A DNA stretch of 64,000 bases, taken from the NCBI GenBank assembly GCA_007122335.1, contig SKTZ01000026.1, forward strand, positions 19,879 through 83,878. Reading direction: 5' to 3'. The notes below the pieces were generated by a model. That model was not told the origin of the DNA. It saw nothing but the letters and a program-made list of their open reading frames with translations, and made no database searches. Below are positions 19,602-28,759 of the stretch, piece after piece. A program made the translations under genes and the position numbers. The stretch is from Bacillota bacterium (lineage in GTDB: Bacteria; Bacillota; Halanaerobiia; B1SED10-174). Positions within the stretch are counted from its first letter, which is position 1, and every line of letters starts with the position of its first letter.

Positions 19602-20369
19602 TTATTCCCCTCCTACTTTCCCAAATCTTCTCTGCCGGTTTTGGAAATCCTCTACTGCCTGGTAAAGATCTTTTTCGGTAAAATCAGGCCAGAAAACCTC
19701 GGTAAAATATAGTTCAGCATAGGCCATTTGCCAGAGGAGAAAATTGCTTAGCCGTTTTTCCCCGCCAGGGCGGATTAAGAGATCAACATCAGGGAGGTCA
19801 GGGTTATAAAAATAATTTTCCAAACCCTTTTCCGAAAAATCCCCCTCGCCTCTTTGGCACAGGTTTACCGCTGCTTCAAAAATTTCCCTGCGACTCCCAT
19901 AATTCAGGGCTATATTTAAATTTACCCCGTTACATTTAGCTGTATTTTTTTCAACTTTTCTCATAATTTTTTGCAGGCTAGGAGCCATTTCTGTTCTGTT
20001 GCCCAGGAACAAAACCCGCACGTTATTTTTAACCAGTTCTTCAGCCTCTCTTTCAAAGGTCCGCTGAAAAAGATCCATCAGGAAATTTACCTCTCTGCGG
20101 GGTCTATTCCAGTTTTCGGTAGAAAAGGCATATACAGTCAGGTTTTTCACCCCCAATTCTCCACAGGCCTGGGTGATTTTCTTTAAAGTTTCAACTCCCT
20201 TCCGGTGACCTTCTTCCCGGGGCAGGCCCCTTTTCTTGGCCCACCGGCCATTTCCATCCATTATTATTGCGACATGGGCAGGGAGGTTTTTGGTTTTTAA
20301 TTTTTCCTTCCACTTTTCCAGCTCTTTTTTATTGATAAATATTCCTCCCTTATCAGCTAACCCCCTCAT
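19602..20369 (-). CDS. uppS: Isoprenyl (undecaprenyl) diphosphate synthase
   Basis: HVAIIMDGNGRWAKKRGLPREEGHRKGVE; ATG at 20369 overlaps the stop of the upstream small ORF (TAATG). The true start may lie further downstream. Confidence 0.93.
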   Translation of the reverse strand: MRGLADKGGIFINKKELEKWKEKLKTKNLPAHVAIIMDGNGRWAKKRGLPREEGHRKGVETLKKITQACGELGVKNLTVYAFSTENWNRPRREVNFLMDLFQRTFEREAEELVKNNVRVLFLGNRTEMAPSLQKIMRKVEKNTAKCNGVNLNIALNYGSRREIFEAAVNLCQRGEGDFSEKGLENYFYNPDLPDVDLLIRPGGEKRLSNFLLWQMAYAELYFTEVFWPDFTEKDLYQAVEDFQNRQRRFGKVGGE

Positions 20370-20569
20370 TAAGAGGGGGTTTTGCCCTGAGGACGATCTG
20401 GGTCGGCAATGGTGCATTCAATTTTATCATCATAATTTATTGCCCTGATTATCCTCATTTCTTCCTGGGCTATTTCTTTTTCATAGCCTCCGGTAACCTG
20501 GAAAATCAGCTTTTTCCCCGGGTGTTTTTGCAGAGCTTCCCGAACGGTCAAACCCAGAAGTCGGGCCAT
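20369..20569 (-). CDS. Small uncharacterised protein (66 aa) between frr and uppS
   Basis: ORF starts immediately after the frr stop (TAAATG) and overlaps uppS by 1 nt (TAATG); MARLLGLTVREALQKHPGKKLIFQVTGGYEKEIAQEEMRIIRAINYDDKIECTIADPDRPQGKTPS looks like folded-protein composition. Confidence 0.72.
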   Translation of the reverse strand: MARLLGLTVREALQKHPGKKLIFQVTGGYEKEIAQEEMRIIRAINYDDKIECTIADPDRPQGKTPS

Positions 20570-21133
20570 TTATACTTCCATAATCTCGGCTTCTTTTTCT
20601 TCCAGTAATTCATCAATCTTTTCAATGTAACTATTGGTCAGTTCCTGGACATTTTCCAGCCCTCTGTGATAATTATCTTCAGAAATATCTCCGTTGTTTT
20701 CCATTTCTTTCAAATCTTCATTGGCATCCCGCCTAATATTGCGCACTGCAACCCTTTGTTCCTCCGCTTTGTTTCGAACCACGCGTACCAGTTCTTTGCG
20801 TCTTTCTTCAGTGAGCTGGGGAATAACAAGGCGGATTAAGTCTGCATCAACATTGGGATTGAGACCCAAATCAGATTTTAGGATTGCTTTTTCAATGGGC
20901 TTAATCGCGTTCTTATCCCAGGGTTGAATAACAAGCTGCCGGGATTCAGGAACCGAAATTTTTGCCATCTGATTAATCGGAGTTGGGGTCCCGTAATAAT
21001 CAGCCTTAATCCCCTCCAATAGAGATGGGGTCGCCCGGCCGGTTCGAACCATGGAAAATTCTTTCTTGGTCCTTTCAATTACCTTTTCCATTCTGTCTTC
21101 TGATTCCTTTACCACCTGATCAAACAAGTCCAA
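20570..21133 (-). CDS. frr: Ribosome recycling factor
   Basis: 187 aa; VRTGRATPSLLEGIKADYYGTPTPINQMAKISVPE. Confidence 0.98.
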   Translation of the reverse strand: MDLFDQVVKESEDRMEKVIERTKKEFSMVRTGRATPSLLEGIKADYYGTPTPINQMAKISVPESRQLVIQPWDKNAIKPIEKAILKSDLGLNPNVDADLIRLVIPQLTEERRKELVRVVRNKAEEQRVAVRNIRRDANEDLKEMENNGDISEDNYHRGLENVQELTNSYIEKIDELLEEKEAEIMEV

Positions 21134-21142
21134 GCCCTCCTT

Positions 21143-21859
21143 TTAAGAAACTGAAGTCCCGATTTTTTCTCCCATTACTGCCCTTCGAATATTATCCAGG
21201 TCTGCTAGGCCAAAGACAACCAGGGGAATTTTATTGTCCATGCAAAGAGAAACTGCAGTTGAGTCCATTACCCGAAGAGAATTTTTTATTACATCCATGT
21301 ATTTGAGTTCATTAAATTTCTGGGCATCAGGATTTTCAACAGGATCAGAATCATAAACCCCATCGACTTTTTTGGCCATCAGTATTGCATCTGCACCTAT
21401 CTCTGCAGCCCGCAGTGCGGCGGTTGTATCAGTGGAAAAGAATGGGTTTCCCGTTCCCCCAGAAAAGATTACAAGTCGACCTTTTTCCAGGTGTCGAATG
21501 GCCCGCCGCCTGATGTAGGGTTCAGCTATTTGTCTCATTTCCACGGCTGTCTGTAAACGAGTCTGTAAACCTTCATGTTCGAGGGCATCTTGGAGGGCAA
21601 GCCCATTTATTACTGTGGCCAGCATCCCCATATAATCTGCGGTGCTTCTATCCATACCCTCTGCGCTTCCGGCCAGACCTCGGAAAATATTCCCCCCGCC
21701 AACAACTATTGCAATTTCAACCCCTGTTTCCTGAACCACCTTGCAAATTTCCCGGGCAATCTTACTAATATACCTGGCATCAATGCCATATTGCTGGTCA
21801 CCGGCCAGCGCTTCACCACTTAGTTTTAAAATTACCCTTGAAAAGACCGGTTTGGACAT
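21143..21859 (-). CDS. pyrH: UMP kinase
   Basis: [29 protein letters not shown]; likely start is the internal Met ([18 protein letters not shown]). Confidence 0.96.
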   Translation of the reverse strand: MSKPVFSRVILKLSGEALAGDQQYGIDARYISKIAREICKVVQETGVEIAIVVGGGNIFRGLAGSAEGMDRSTADYMGMLATVINGLALQDALEHEGLQTRLQTAVEMRQIAEPYIRRRAIRHLEKGRLVIFSGGTGNPFFSTDTTAALRAAEIGADAILMAKKVDGVYDSDPVENPDAQKFNELKYMDVIKNSLRVMDSTAVSLCMDNKIPLVVFGLADLDNIRRAVMGEKIGTSVS

Positions 21860-21911
21860 ACAAGGCCCCCCATTTAAAATTTTTTCGCCTTTCGTCTGGA
21901 AAATCCTGCAC

Positions 21912-21940
21912 AAAAAAGAGAACACCAGAGGTGCTCTCTT
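21912..21940 (-). terminator. Intrinsic terminator or attenuator between tsf and pyrH
   Basis: Minus strand AAGAGAGCACC-TCT-GGTGTTCTCTT (one G-U) followed by a TTTT run. Confidence 0.8.
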
Positions 21941-21948
21941 TGTAATAC

Positions 21949-22548
21949 CTATTCCTCTTCTCCCACCGCGAAGCGAGCGAAGCGGTTCACCAATATATTC
22001 TCTCCCAGCTGAGCAATGCTTTCCATAATAAGATCTTTAACGGTCTGATCATTATCCTTGATATATGGTTGCTCCATCAAGCATCTGTCTTCAAAGAATT
22101 TTTCCAACCGGCCTTCAACCATCTTCTCAACGACATGCTCGGGTTTATTTTCTGCCAGGGCCTGCTGGCGAAGGATTTTCTTTTCCTTTTCAACTTCTTC
22201 TGCGGGAACATGTTCTCTGGATACATATTCTGGCTGGCTGGCGGCAACCTGCATAGCCAGGTTATGGACCAGTTCTTTAAACTTATCGGTTTTAGCAACA
22301 AAATCGGTTTCACAATTTACTTCAATCAGGACACCAATTTTGCCACCCATATGAATATAAGAACCTACAATTCCTTCAGCGGCAGTTCGGCCTGCTTTTT
22401 TAGATGCAGCAGCGATGCCTTTTTCCCGGAGGTATTCAACTGCCTTATCAATATCGCCACCGGTTTCCTGCAAGGCTTTTTTGCAATCCATTACGCCTGC
22501 CCCGGTTTTCTGGCGAAGAGCTTTTACATTCTCCATGCTTATAGACAC
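21949..22548 (-). CDS. tsf: Elongation factor Ts
   Basis: 199 aa; [37 protein letters not shown]. Confidence 0.98.
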   Translation of the reverse strand: MSISMENVKALRQKTGAGVMDCKKALQETGGDIDKAVEYLREKGIAAASKKAGRTAAEGIVGSYIHMGGKIGVLIEVNCETDFVAKTDKFKELVHNLAMQVAASQPEYVSREHVPAEEVEKEKKILRQQALAENKPEHVVEKMVEGRLEKFFEDRCLMEQPYIKDNDQTVKDLIMESIAQLGENILVNRFARFAVGEEE

Positions 22549-22561
22549 GTTTTCCCCTCCT

Positions 22562-23374
22562 TTATTCCGCCTTTTTCTCTTCCTCTTCTGCGGAAGTATC
22601 TTCTTTTAGGTCTTCGAGATCCTTAACAGGTTCTTTTTTATCTTCTTTATCTTTGACCTGTTCTTCTTCGGGTTCCGGCATTTCAGCTTCCTGGCCCTGA
22701 TTCCCTTCCAGGACTGCATCTGCCATAACTCCGGTTAAAAGCTTAACAGCGCGGATTGCATCATCATTACCGGGAATTACATAATCAATTATGTCGGGAT
22801 CACAGTTGGTATCCACAATAGCTACAACAGGTATTCCCAATTTGTTGGCTTCTGCGACTGCAATACTTTCCTTGCGAGGATCAACCACGTACACAGCACC
22901 CGGCAATCTCTTCATATGACGGATACCACCAAGGAAACGGTTTAAACGTTCTTTTTCTTTCTGAAGCTGGATGACTTCTTTTTTAGGAAGGACTTCAAAC
23001 ATCCCTTCCTCTTCCATCTTTTCCAGTTCGTCAAGCCTTTTGACCCTGCGGTTGATTGTCTGGAAATTGGTGAGCATCCCCCCCAGCCAGCGCTGGTTTA
23101 CATAGGGCATTCCGCACCTTTCCGCTTCTTTTTTTACCGTTTCCTGGGCCTGTTTTTTGGTTCCTACAAAAAGAATTTCTTTACCTTCCATGGCCAGATC
23201 GCGGACAACTTTGTAGGCGACCTCGACCAATTTTACAGTTTGCTGCAGGTCAACGATGTAAATCCCGTTACGTTCAGTAAAAATATAGGGTTTCATTTTA
23301 GGATTCCACCGCCGGGTTTGATGTCCGAAATGGACACCTGATTCCAGCAGTTGTTTCATTGTTACTACTGCCAT
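22562..23374 (-). CDS. rpsB: 30S ribosomal protein S2
   Basis: [32 protein letters not shown]; the ORF-track start is extended into the leader. Confidence 0.97.
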   Translation of the reverse strand: MAVVTMKQLLESGVHFGHQTRRWNPKMKPYIFTERNGIYIVDLQQTVKLVEVAYKVVRDLAMEGKEILFVGTKKQAQETVKKEAERCGMPYVNQRWLGGMLTNFQTINRRVKRLDELEKMEEEGMFEVLPKKEVIQLQKEKERLNRFLGGIRHMKRLPGAVYVVDPRKESIAVAEANKLGIPVVAIVDTNCDPDIIDYVIPGNDDAIRAVKLLTGVMADAVLEGNQGQEAEMPEPEEEQVKDKEDKKEPVKDLEDLKEDTSAEEEEKKAE

Positions 23375-23404
23375 TTTTAATTTTCCTCCTCTCGGTTTTT
23401 CCTC

Positions 23405-23465
23405 TGATCCGGTCATCCCCAGCCTAGGGAACCTTTGCAGGCACCACCCTCGGAGTTGCGGATCA
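23405..23465 (-). promoter_or_regulatory. Structured 5' leader of rpsB (candidate S2 autoregulatory element)
   Basis: Closing stem TGATCCG...CGGATCA (7 bp) enclosing GGGTGGTGCCTGCAAAGGTTCCCTAGGCTGGGGATGAC, between the promoter and the rpsB ribosome binding site. Confidence 0.6.
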
Positions 23466-23485
23466 TGTGTTATTAACCATTAGGT

Positions 23486-23514
23486 AGTATACCACAGCGC
23501 AGCTGATTAATCAA
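23486..23514 (-). promoter_or_regulatory. sigma-A-type promoter for rpsB-tsf
   Basis: TTGATT (23514-23509), N17, TATACT (23491-23486). Confidence 0.65.
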
Positions 23515-23529
23515 TAGGAATAAGGGGGT

Positions 23530-24012
23530 TCAAACAATTTTCTCTCCCTTATGGAAGGTTTTAATCTTCAGTTCTCCGGATTCCAGGCAAAATTTAATTG
23601 TGCGCCCGGATTTTCCCCCACAATCCATCCCCTTAAGGGGAACTTTAATCTCCTTCAGGATTTCCCTGACTTTTTCGGTATTGCGTTCTCCAATACGCCC
23701 TATATCGGTATCAAAGGAAAACATGTGGGCTCCCCCTGCTATTTTAGCCCACAACTGATTGCGTTCGGCTCCTGCTTTGCATAAATCTTCAATAAGCTTG
23801 GGAATGGCGGTATCGGCATATTTACCTGGTTTATCCGGGGAATTTCCATTCCTTCCTGCCTCGGGCAAAATAATATGGGCCAATCCCCCTATTTTCTTTT
23901 GCGAATCATATATAACCAGTCCAATACAGGACCCCAGGCCGGTGCAACCCAGAAAATCAGGAGATTCGGAAATTTTTAATTCACCCATTCGCACCAGGAT
24001 CAATCTGCTCAT
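23530..24012 (-). CDS. cheD: Chemotaxis protein CheD (receptor glutamine deamidase)
   Basis: GLGSCIGLVIYD (Cys), GGLAHIILPEA (His), KYADTAI (Thr) give the CheD catalytic triad; GGxxAGGAHMF-type segment. Confidence 0.93.
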   Translation of the reverse strand: MSRLILVRMGELKISESPDFLGCTGLGSCIGLVIYDSQKKIGGLAHIILPEAGRNGNSPDKPGKYADTAIPKLIEDLCKAGAERNQLWAKIAGGAHMFSFDTDIGRIGERNTEKVREILKEIKVPLKGMDCGGKSGRTIKFCLESGELKIKTFHKGEKIV

Positions 24013-24625
24013 CGGTTTCAGCTCCAATTGCCCCGAGAATCTTTTCCAGGCTTCCCGGCTCGGGAATCAGGAAAAATTTACTGAAAATTTTATTATCGCC
24101 TTCATAAAAGGATGTTTCCAGGAATAACGCCTGATCGCCAAATTGTCCTTCATGGGCAGCAATTGAACCCAGAACTGCTCCCGCCATATCCAGAACAAAA
24201 CTCGGCAAAGACTGGACACAGTTAAAACCAGTCATTTTGTTAATGGAGTTCAAAAAAGACCCCGACAGGATATTGGCTATTTCCTGTAGTGCCGATTGTT
24301 CCATTTCCCCGCTAATCTCCTGAGGTTCATAACCCAGGGCCAGGGTCAAAAGCCGGTACATGCTTTTCTCGTCCACAAGGTAAACGATTTTTCCCGGAGC
24401 CTCGCCCAGCATTCTAAGCAAAACACAACCAACAAGGCGTTCTTCTCCTCCCATAATTTCAGGAATTTCTTCCAGGGAAAGAATTCTGGCCCCGGGAACT
24501 TCCATTTTAATCTCTCGTTCCAGGAACTGGGCAAGGGCTGTAGCAGAATTCCCGGCACCAATATTACCCACTTCCCGCAGGGCATCAATTTGAAATGGAG
24601 TCAGCCGGCTAATTTGATCTGACAT
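23981..24625 (-). CDS. cheC: CheY-P phosphatase CheC
   Basis: 214 aa; both CheC active-site motifs intact: DALREVGN-x22-P and SALQEIAN-x22-P. Confidence 0.94.
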   Translation of the reverse strand: MSDQISRLTPFQIDALREVGNIGAGNSATALAQFLEREIKMEVPGARILSLEEIPEIMGGEERLVGCVLLRMLGEAPGKIVYLVDEKSMYRLLTLALGYEPQEISGEMEQSALQEIANILSGSFLNSINKMTGFNCVQSLPSFVLDMAGAVLGSIAAHEGQFGDQALFLETSFYEGDNKIFSKFFLIPEPGSLEKILGAIGAETDEQIDPGANG

Positions 24626-24652
24626 TAATAAAACCCCTCTCGCTATTTGCAG

Positions 24653-25435
24653 TTAAAGGTCTATTTTCTCAATTTCTTCCATGAGAAATTCGTTAAGAAT
24701 TTTAATGTAAGTTCCCTTCATACCAAGAGAGCGAGATTCAATAACTCCTGCGCTTTCAAATTTCCGCAGGGCGTTAACGATTACTGAACGGGTTATACCG
24801 GCCCTGTCAGCAATTTTACTGGCAACAATCAACCCTTCATGTTCATTAAGTTCGGCAAAAATGTGTTCAACTGCTTCAATTTCGGAGAAAGAGAGGCTTT
24901 CCAGGGCCATATGCACTGCAGCTTTTTTCCGGGCCTTTTCTTCCATTTTTTCGCTCCGGGAACGTAATATTTCCATCCCCACAACTGCGGCAGCGTATTC
25001 AGCCAGAATTAAATCTCCTGGTCCAAATTTATTTTTAAACCTAGCCATAATCAAGGTTCCCAGGCGAACCCCCCCTCCTTTTACGGGGACGATAGTTGTA
25101 ACCTTGGTGGAAAAGAGACAATCACCCTTGAATTCAAAAACACACTTTCCATTTTCCTGTTCGATATTTGCCCTGGTTTCATTTATGGAAAGTACCTTGT
25201 TATTAAAATCTTCGGGAAAGTGTTTCTTTTCCAATACTTCTTCAACCATAATCTCGCATTCAAACTGGTCCAGAAGATTGTAGCCGAGTAATTTTCCTTT
25301 CTTGCTGACTACATAAATGTTAGCCTGGAGTGCTTCGCTCAATACCCGAGCCATTTCCGAGAAATTAACTGGTTTTCCGGCACCACCCAGAATCAAGTTA
25401 TTTATTCGCCGGGTTTTTTGGAGTAGATCTTCCAA
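24653..25435 (-). CDS. codY: GTP-sensing transcriptional repressor CodY
   Basis: 260 aa; N-terminal GAF region and the HTH ASKIADRAGITRSVIVNALRKFESAGVIESRSLGMKGTYIKILN. Confidence 0.97.
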   Translation of the reverse strand: MEDLLQKTRRINNLILGGAGKPVNFSEMARVLSEALQANIYVVSKKGKLLGYNLLDQFECEIMVEEVLEKKHFPEDFNNKVLSINETRANIEQENGKCVFEFKGDCLFSTKVTTIVPVKGGGVRLGTLIMARFKNKFGPGDLILAEYAAAVVGMEILRSRSEKMEEKARKKAAVHMALESLSFSEIEAVEHIFAELNEHEGLIVASKIADRAGITRSVIVNALRKFESAGVIESRSLGMKGTYIKILNEFLMEEIEKIDL

Positions 25436-25454
25436 TTTTTTCGACCTCCTTTAT

Positions 25455-26846
25455 TTATAAAATATATCGACTTAGATCCTTATCTTTAATAATACCTTCA
25501 AGTTGCTCCTTGACAAAAGTTTCGTCAATTTCTATTTTTTCCCCTTTCAATTCTGGGGCCCGGAAAGAAATATCTTCAAGGAGTTTTTCCAGAACTGTAT
25601 GCAGTCGCCTGGCCCCGATATTTTCCATTTGATCATTGGCCAGCCGGGCGATCCGGGCCAGTTCAGCTATCCCGGATTTGGCAAATTGAATTTCAACTTC
25701 CTCTGCATTCAGGAGAGCTACATACTGCTTGATCAGGGCGTTTTGCGGTTCTGTCAGTATCTGGCGGAAATCTCCCTCGCTGAGGCTTTCCAGTTCAACC
25801 CTGATGGGGAAACGCCCCTGCAGTTCAGGAATTAAATCAGCTGGTTTGGCCATGTGAAAAGCTCCTGCAGCGATAAAGAGGATGTGGTCAGTTTTTACTG
25901 GTCCGTGCTTTGTCATAACGGTGGAACCTTCAACAATCGGAAGTATATCTCTCTGGACACCTTCTCGGGAAACGTCAGGGCCATGGCTATTTTCTTTCCC
26001 TGCAATTTTATCAATTTCATCAAGGAAAATTATCCCGCTCTGTTCAACCCTCTCCTTTGCTTCTTCGGTTACTTCGTCCATATCAATTAGTTTTTGCGCT
26101 TCCTGTTGTTTTAATATTTCCCGGGCCTGTTCAATACTAACTCTTCTTTTTTTCTTTTTTTTCGGGAACATACCTCCGAAAAGATCCTGCATGTTGATTC
26201 CCATTTCTTCTACTCCCTGGCCGGAAAAAATTTCCAGCATGGGCGAATGACTGGATTCAACCTCTATTTCAATCATGTGGGCTTCCAGTTCACCTGCTCG
26301 AAGTTTTTCCCCTAATCTCTCTCTACGGGAACGAAGTCTTTCCTGGGCTTCAGTTTCTTCCTGTTCCTCATCTCCGTTATCTTCCCGGGAAGAGGTTAAG
26401 AAAAGGTTAAAGGGATTGCTTGCTTTTTTCTTAATGGGCATCAGGTAATCCATTATTCTATCTTCCACCAGCTCTTCCGCCTTGTCTTCCACTTCTCTCA
26501 TCTTTTCCTGTTTTTCCATTTGGATTGCGTTTTCTACCAGGTCGCGAATCATGGATTCAACATCCCGGCCCACATAACCAACTTCAGTAAATTTGCTTAC
26601 CTCCACCTTGATAAAAGGTGCTCGAACAAGGCGGGCCAGTCTGCGGGCAATTTCAGTTTTTCCTACACCGGTTGGGCCAATCATCAGAATATTTTTGGGT
26701 AAAATTTCTTCCCGCAGTTCATCATCCAATAAACCGCGACGGTACCTGTTCCGCAAGGCAATTGCAACGGCCTTTTTGGCTTGGTTCTGTCCAATAATAT
26801 ATTTATCAAGCTCATTTACCGTCTGTCGAGGAGTTAAATCTTCCAA
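25455..26846 (-). CDS. hslU: ATP-dependent protease ATPase subunit HslU (ClpY)
   Basis: 463 aa; [48 protein letters not shown]. Confidence 0.98.
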   Translation of the reverse strand: MEDLTPRQTVNELDKYIIGQNQAKKAVAIALRNRYRRGLLDDELREEILPKNILMIGPTGVGKTEIARRLARLVRAPFIKVEVSKFTEVGYVGRDVESMIRDLVENAIQMEKQEKMREVEDKAEELVEDRIMDYLMPIKKKASNPFNLFLTSSREDNGDEEQEETEAQERLRSRRERLGEKLRAGELEAHMIEIEVESSHSPMLEIFSGQGVEEMGINMQDLFGGMFPKKKKKRRVSIEQAREILKQQEAQKLIDMDEVTEEAKERVEQSGIIFLDEIDKIAGKENSHGPDVSREGVQRDILPIVEGSTVMTKHGPVKTDHILFIAAGAFHMAKPADLIPELQGRFPIRVELESLSEGDFRQILTEPQNALIKQYVALLNAEEVEIQFAKSGIAELARIARLANDQMENIGARRLHTVLEKLLEDISFRAPELKGEKIEIDETFVKEQLEGIIKDKDLSRYIL

Positions 26847-26861
26847 CTTCAGGCCTCCTTT

Positions 26862-27389
26862 TTAATCCACCACTTCAACCCGGATCTGATCATTAGTATA
26901 AATACAGATATCAGCAGCAATTTTCATTGCTTCCCGGGTAATTTCCTCTGCTTCCAAACCAGTATGTCCAATTAGAGCACGGGCTGCAGCCAGGGCATAA
27001 GCTCCACCCGAGCCAATTGCTGCGATGTCATCGTCTGGTTCGATAACATCTCCGGTACCCGAGATTATAAACATCTCTTCCCGGTCAGCAACAATCAATA
27101 ACGCTTCAAGCCGGCGAAGCATCCGGTCAGTTCTCCACTCTTTGGCCAGTTCTACAGCAGCCCTTTTAAGATTTCCCTGATAACTCTCGAGCTTTCCCTC
27201 AAACTTCTCAAAAAGAGTAAAAGCATCTGCTGATGCTCCAGCGAAACCAGCAACCACTTTCCCTTCATAGAACCGCCTGACTTTATTTGCTCCCTTTTTC
27301 ATTATCGTGTTTCCCATCGAAACCTGCCCGTCACCAGCAAGGGCCAGGCTCCCATTTTTTCTTACCGCAAGAATGGTTGTCGCTTTCAT
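26862..27389 (-). CDS. hslV: ATP-dependent protease peptidase subunit HslV (ClpQ)
   Basis: [31 protein letters not shown]; start placed at MKATTI next to the catalytic Thr. Confidence 0.97.
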   Translation of the reverse strand: MKATTILAVRKNGSLALAGDGQVSMGNTIMKKGANKVRRFYEGKVVAGFAGASADAFTLFEKFEGKLESYQGNLKRAAVELAKEWRTDRMLRRLEALLIVADREEMFIISGTGDVIEPDDDIAAIGSGGAYALAAARALIGHTGLEAEEITREAMKIAADICIYTNDQIRVEVVD

Positions 27390-27403
27390 CTTACTGGCCT
27401 CCA

Positions 27404-28759
27404 TTAATTATTTTCCCCCGGATACTCGGAAAATGGTTCCAGTAGTTCAAATTTATCGATAAAATCTTTTAAAGCTTCCCGCGCAATGTTCACCTGTTTT
27501 TCTCTTCGTTCTTCTTTCTTTTTTATCCTTTTTTCCGGGTTGGGTAAAAGTCCAAAATTCATGTTAATAGGCTGAAAATTTTTGTTGGGAGTTGTAATAT
27601 AATCGATTAAACTTCCCAGAGCTGTTTCTCGGGGAGGAACCAAAGGTTCTTGCCCCCGGGCCAGAAGAAAGGCATTTATACCCGCCCAGAGACCTGTAAT
27701 TGCCGATTCCAGGTAACCTTCAACCCCTGTAACCTGGCCAGCGAAAAAAACATCAGGCCGATCCCTGAACTGAAGGGTTGGTTTTATTACCGAAGGGGAG
27801 TCAATAAATATGTTGCGGTGCATTACCCCAAACCTGGCAAACTCGGCTTTTTCCAAACCAGGAACCATCCGAAATACCCTTTTCTGTTCGGGCCATTTAA
27901 GCCGGGTTTGAAAACCAACAAGGTTAAAAAGCGTTCCTTCCCGGTTATCCCTCCGGAGTTGGACAACTGCAAAGGGTCTTTTCCCCTCCCGGTCCTTTAA
28001 ACCAACGGGCTTTAATGGCCCAAAAGCAAGAGTTTTATAACCTTTTTTAGCCAGGTTTTCTACCGGCATACAACCCGCAAAAAGTTTGTTCTCCTCAAAT
28101 CCATGCAGGGGCATTACTTCGGCCCTGACCAGTTCATTGTAAAAATTTTGGTACTGTTCTTCAGTCAGGGGACAGTTAATATAATCACTGCTTTGTTCAT
28201 CATAACGGGCCCCGTAAAAAGCAATATCCATATTGATGGTATCGAAATAAACTAAAGGAGCGGCGGCATCAAAAAAATAAAGGCTTTGCTGCCCGGTTAA
28301 ATCCTGAAGTTTTTGGGTTAATGAATCCGAAGTGAGAGGACCGGTAGCAATAATCGTTATAGGTCCCTCGGGGATTTCATTAACTTCCTCCCGGCGAATT
28401 TCCACCAGGGGGTGTTCTTCCAGGCGGCGGGTAATTTCCTTTGGAAATTTTTGCCGATCCACTGCCAGGGCATTACCCGCGGGAACCCGGGTTTTCCGGG
28501 CAACCTCTAACAGCAGGGAATTGAATTTTTCCAGTTCAAGTTTTAACAGTCCTCCCCCGGTGGTAATTTTTTCTGAACCCAGGGAATTGCTACAAACAAG
28601 CTCCCCCAGATAAGAAGTGTGATGGGCAGGGGTGTTTTTATTCGGACGCATCTCATAAAGCCTTACTGGTTCTCCCCGGCTGGCAATCTGCCATGCCGCT
28701 TCAGATCCAGCGAGTCCCCCTCCAATTATCTCAACTTTTGCCACCTTTATCCTCTCCAT
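27404..28759 (-). CDS. trmFO: Methylenetetrahydrofolate-tRNA-(uracil-5-)-methyltransferase
   Basis: [44 protein letters not shown]; exact start uncertain (28771, 28759 or GTG 28744). Confidence 0.96.
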   Translation of the reverse strand: MERIKVAKVEIIGGGLAGSEAAWQIASRGEPVRLYEMRPNKNTPAHHTSYLGELVCSNSLGSEKITTGGGLLKLELEKFNSLLLEVARKTRVPAGNALAVDRQKFPKEITRRLEEHPLVEIRREEVNEIPEGPITIIATGPLTSDSLTQKLQDLTGQQSLYFFDAAAPLVYFDTINMDIAFYGARYDEQSSDYINCPLTEEQYQNFYNELVRAEVMPLHGFEENKLFAGCMPVENLAKKGYKTLAFGPLKPVGLKDREGKRPFAVVQLRRDNREGTLFNLVGFQTRLKWPEQKRVFRMVPGLEKAEFARFGVMHRNIFIDSPSVIKPTLQFRDRPDVFFAGQVTGVEGYLESAITGLWAGINAFLLARGQEPLVPPRETALGSLIDYITTPNKNFQPINMNFGLLPNPEKRIKKKEERREKQVNIAREALKDFIDKFELLEPFSEYPGENN

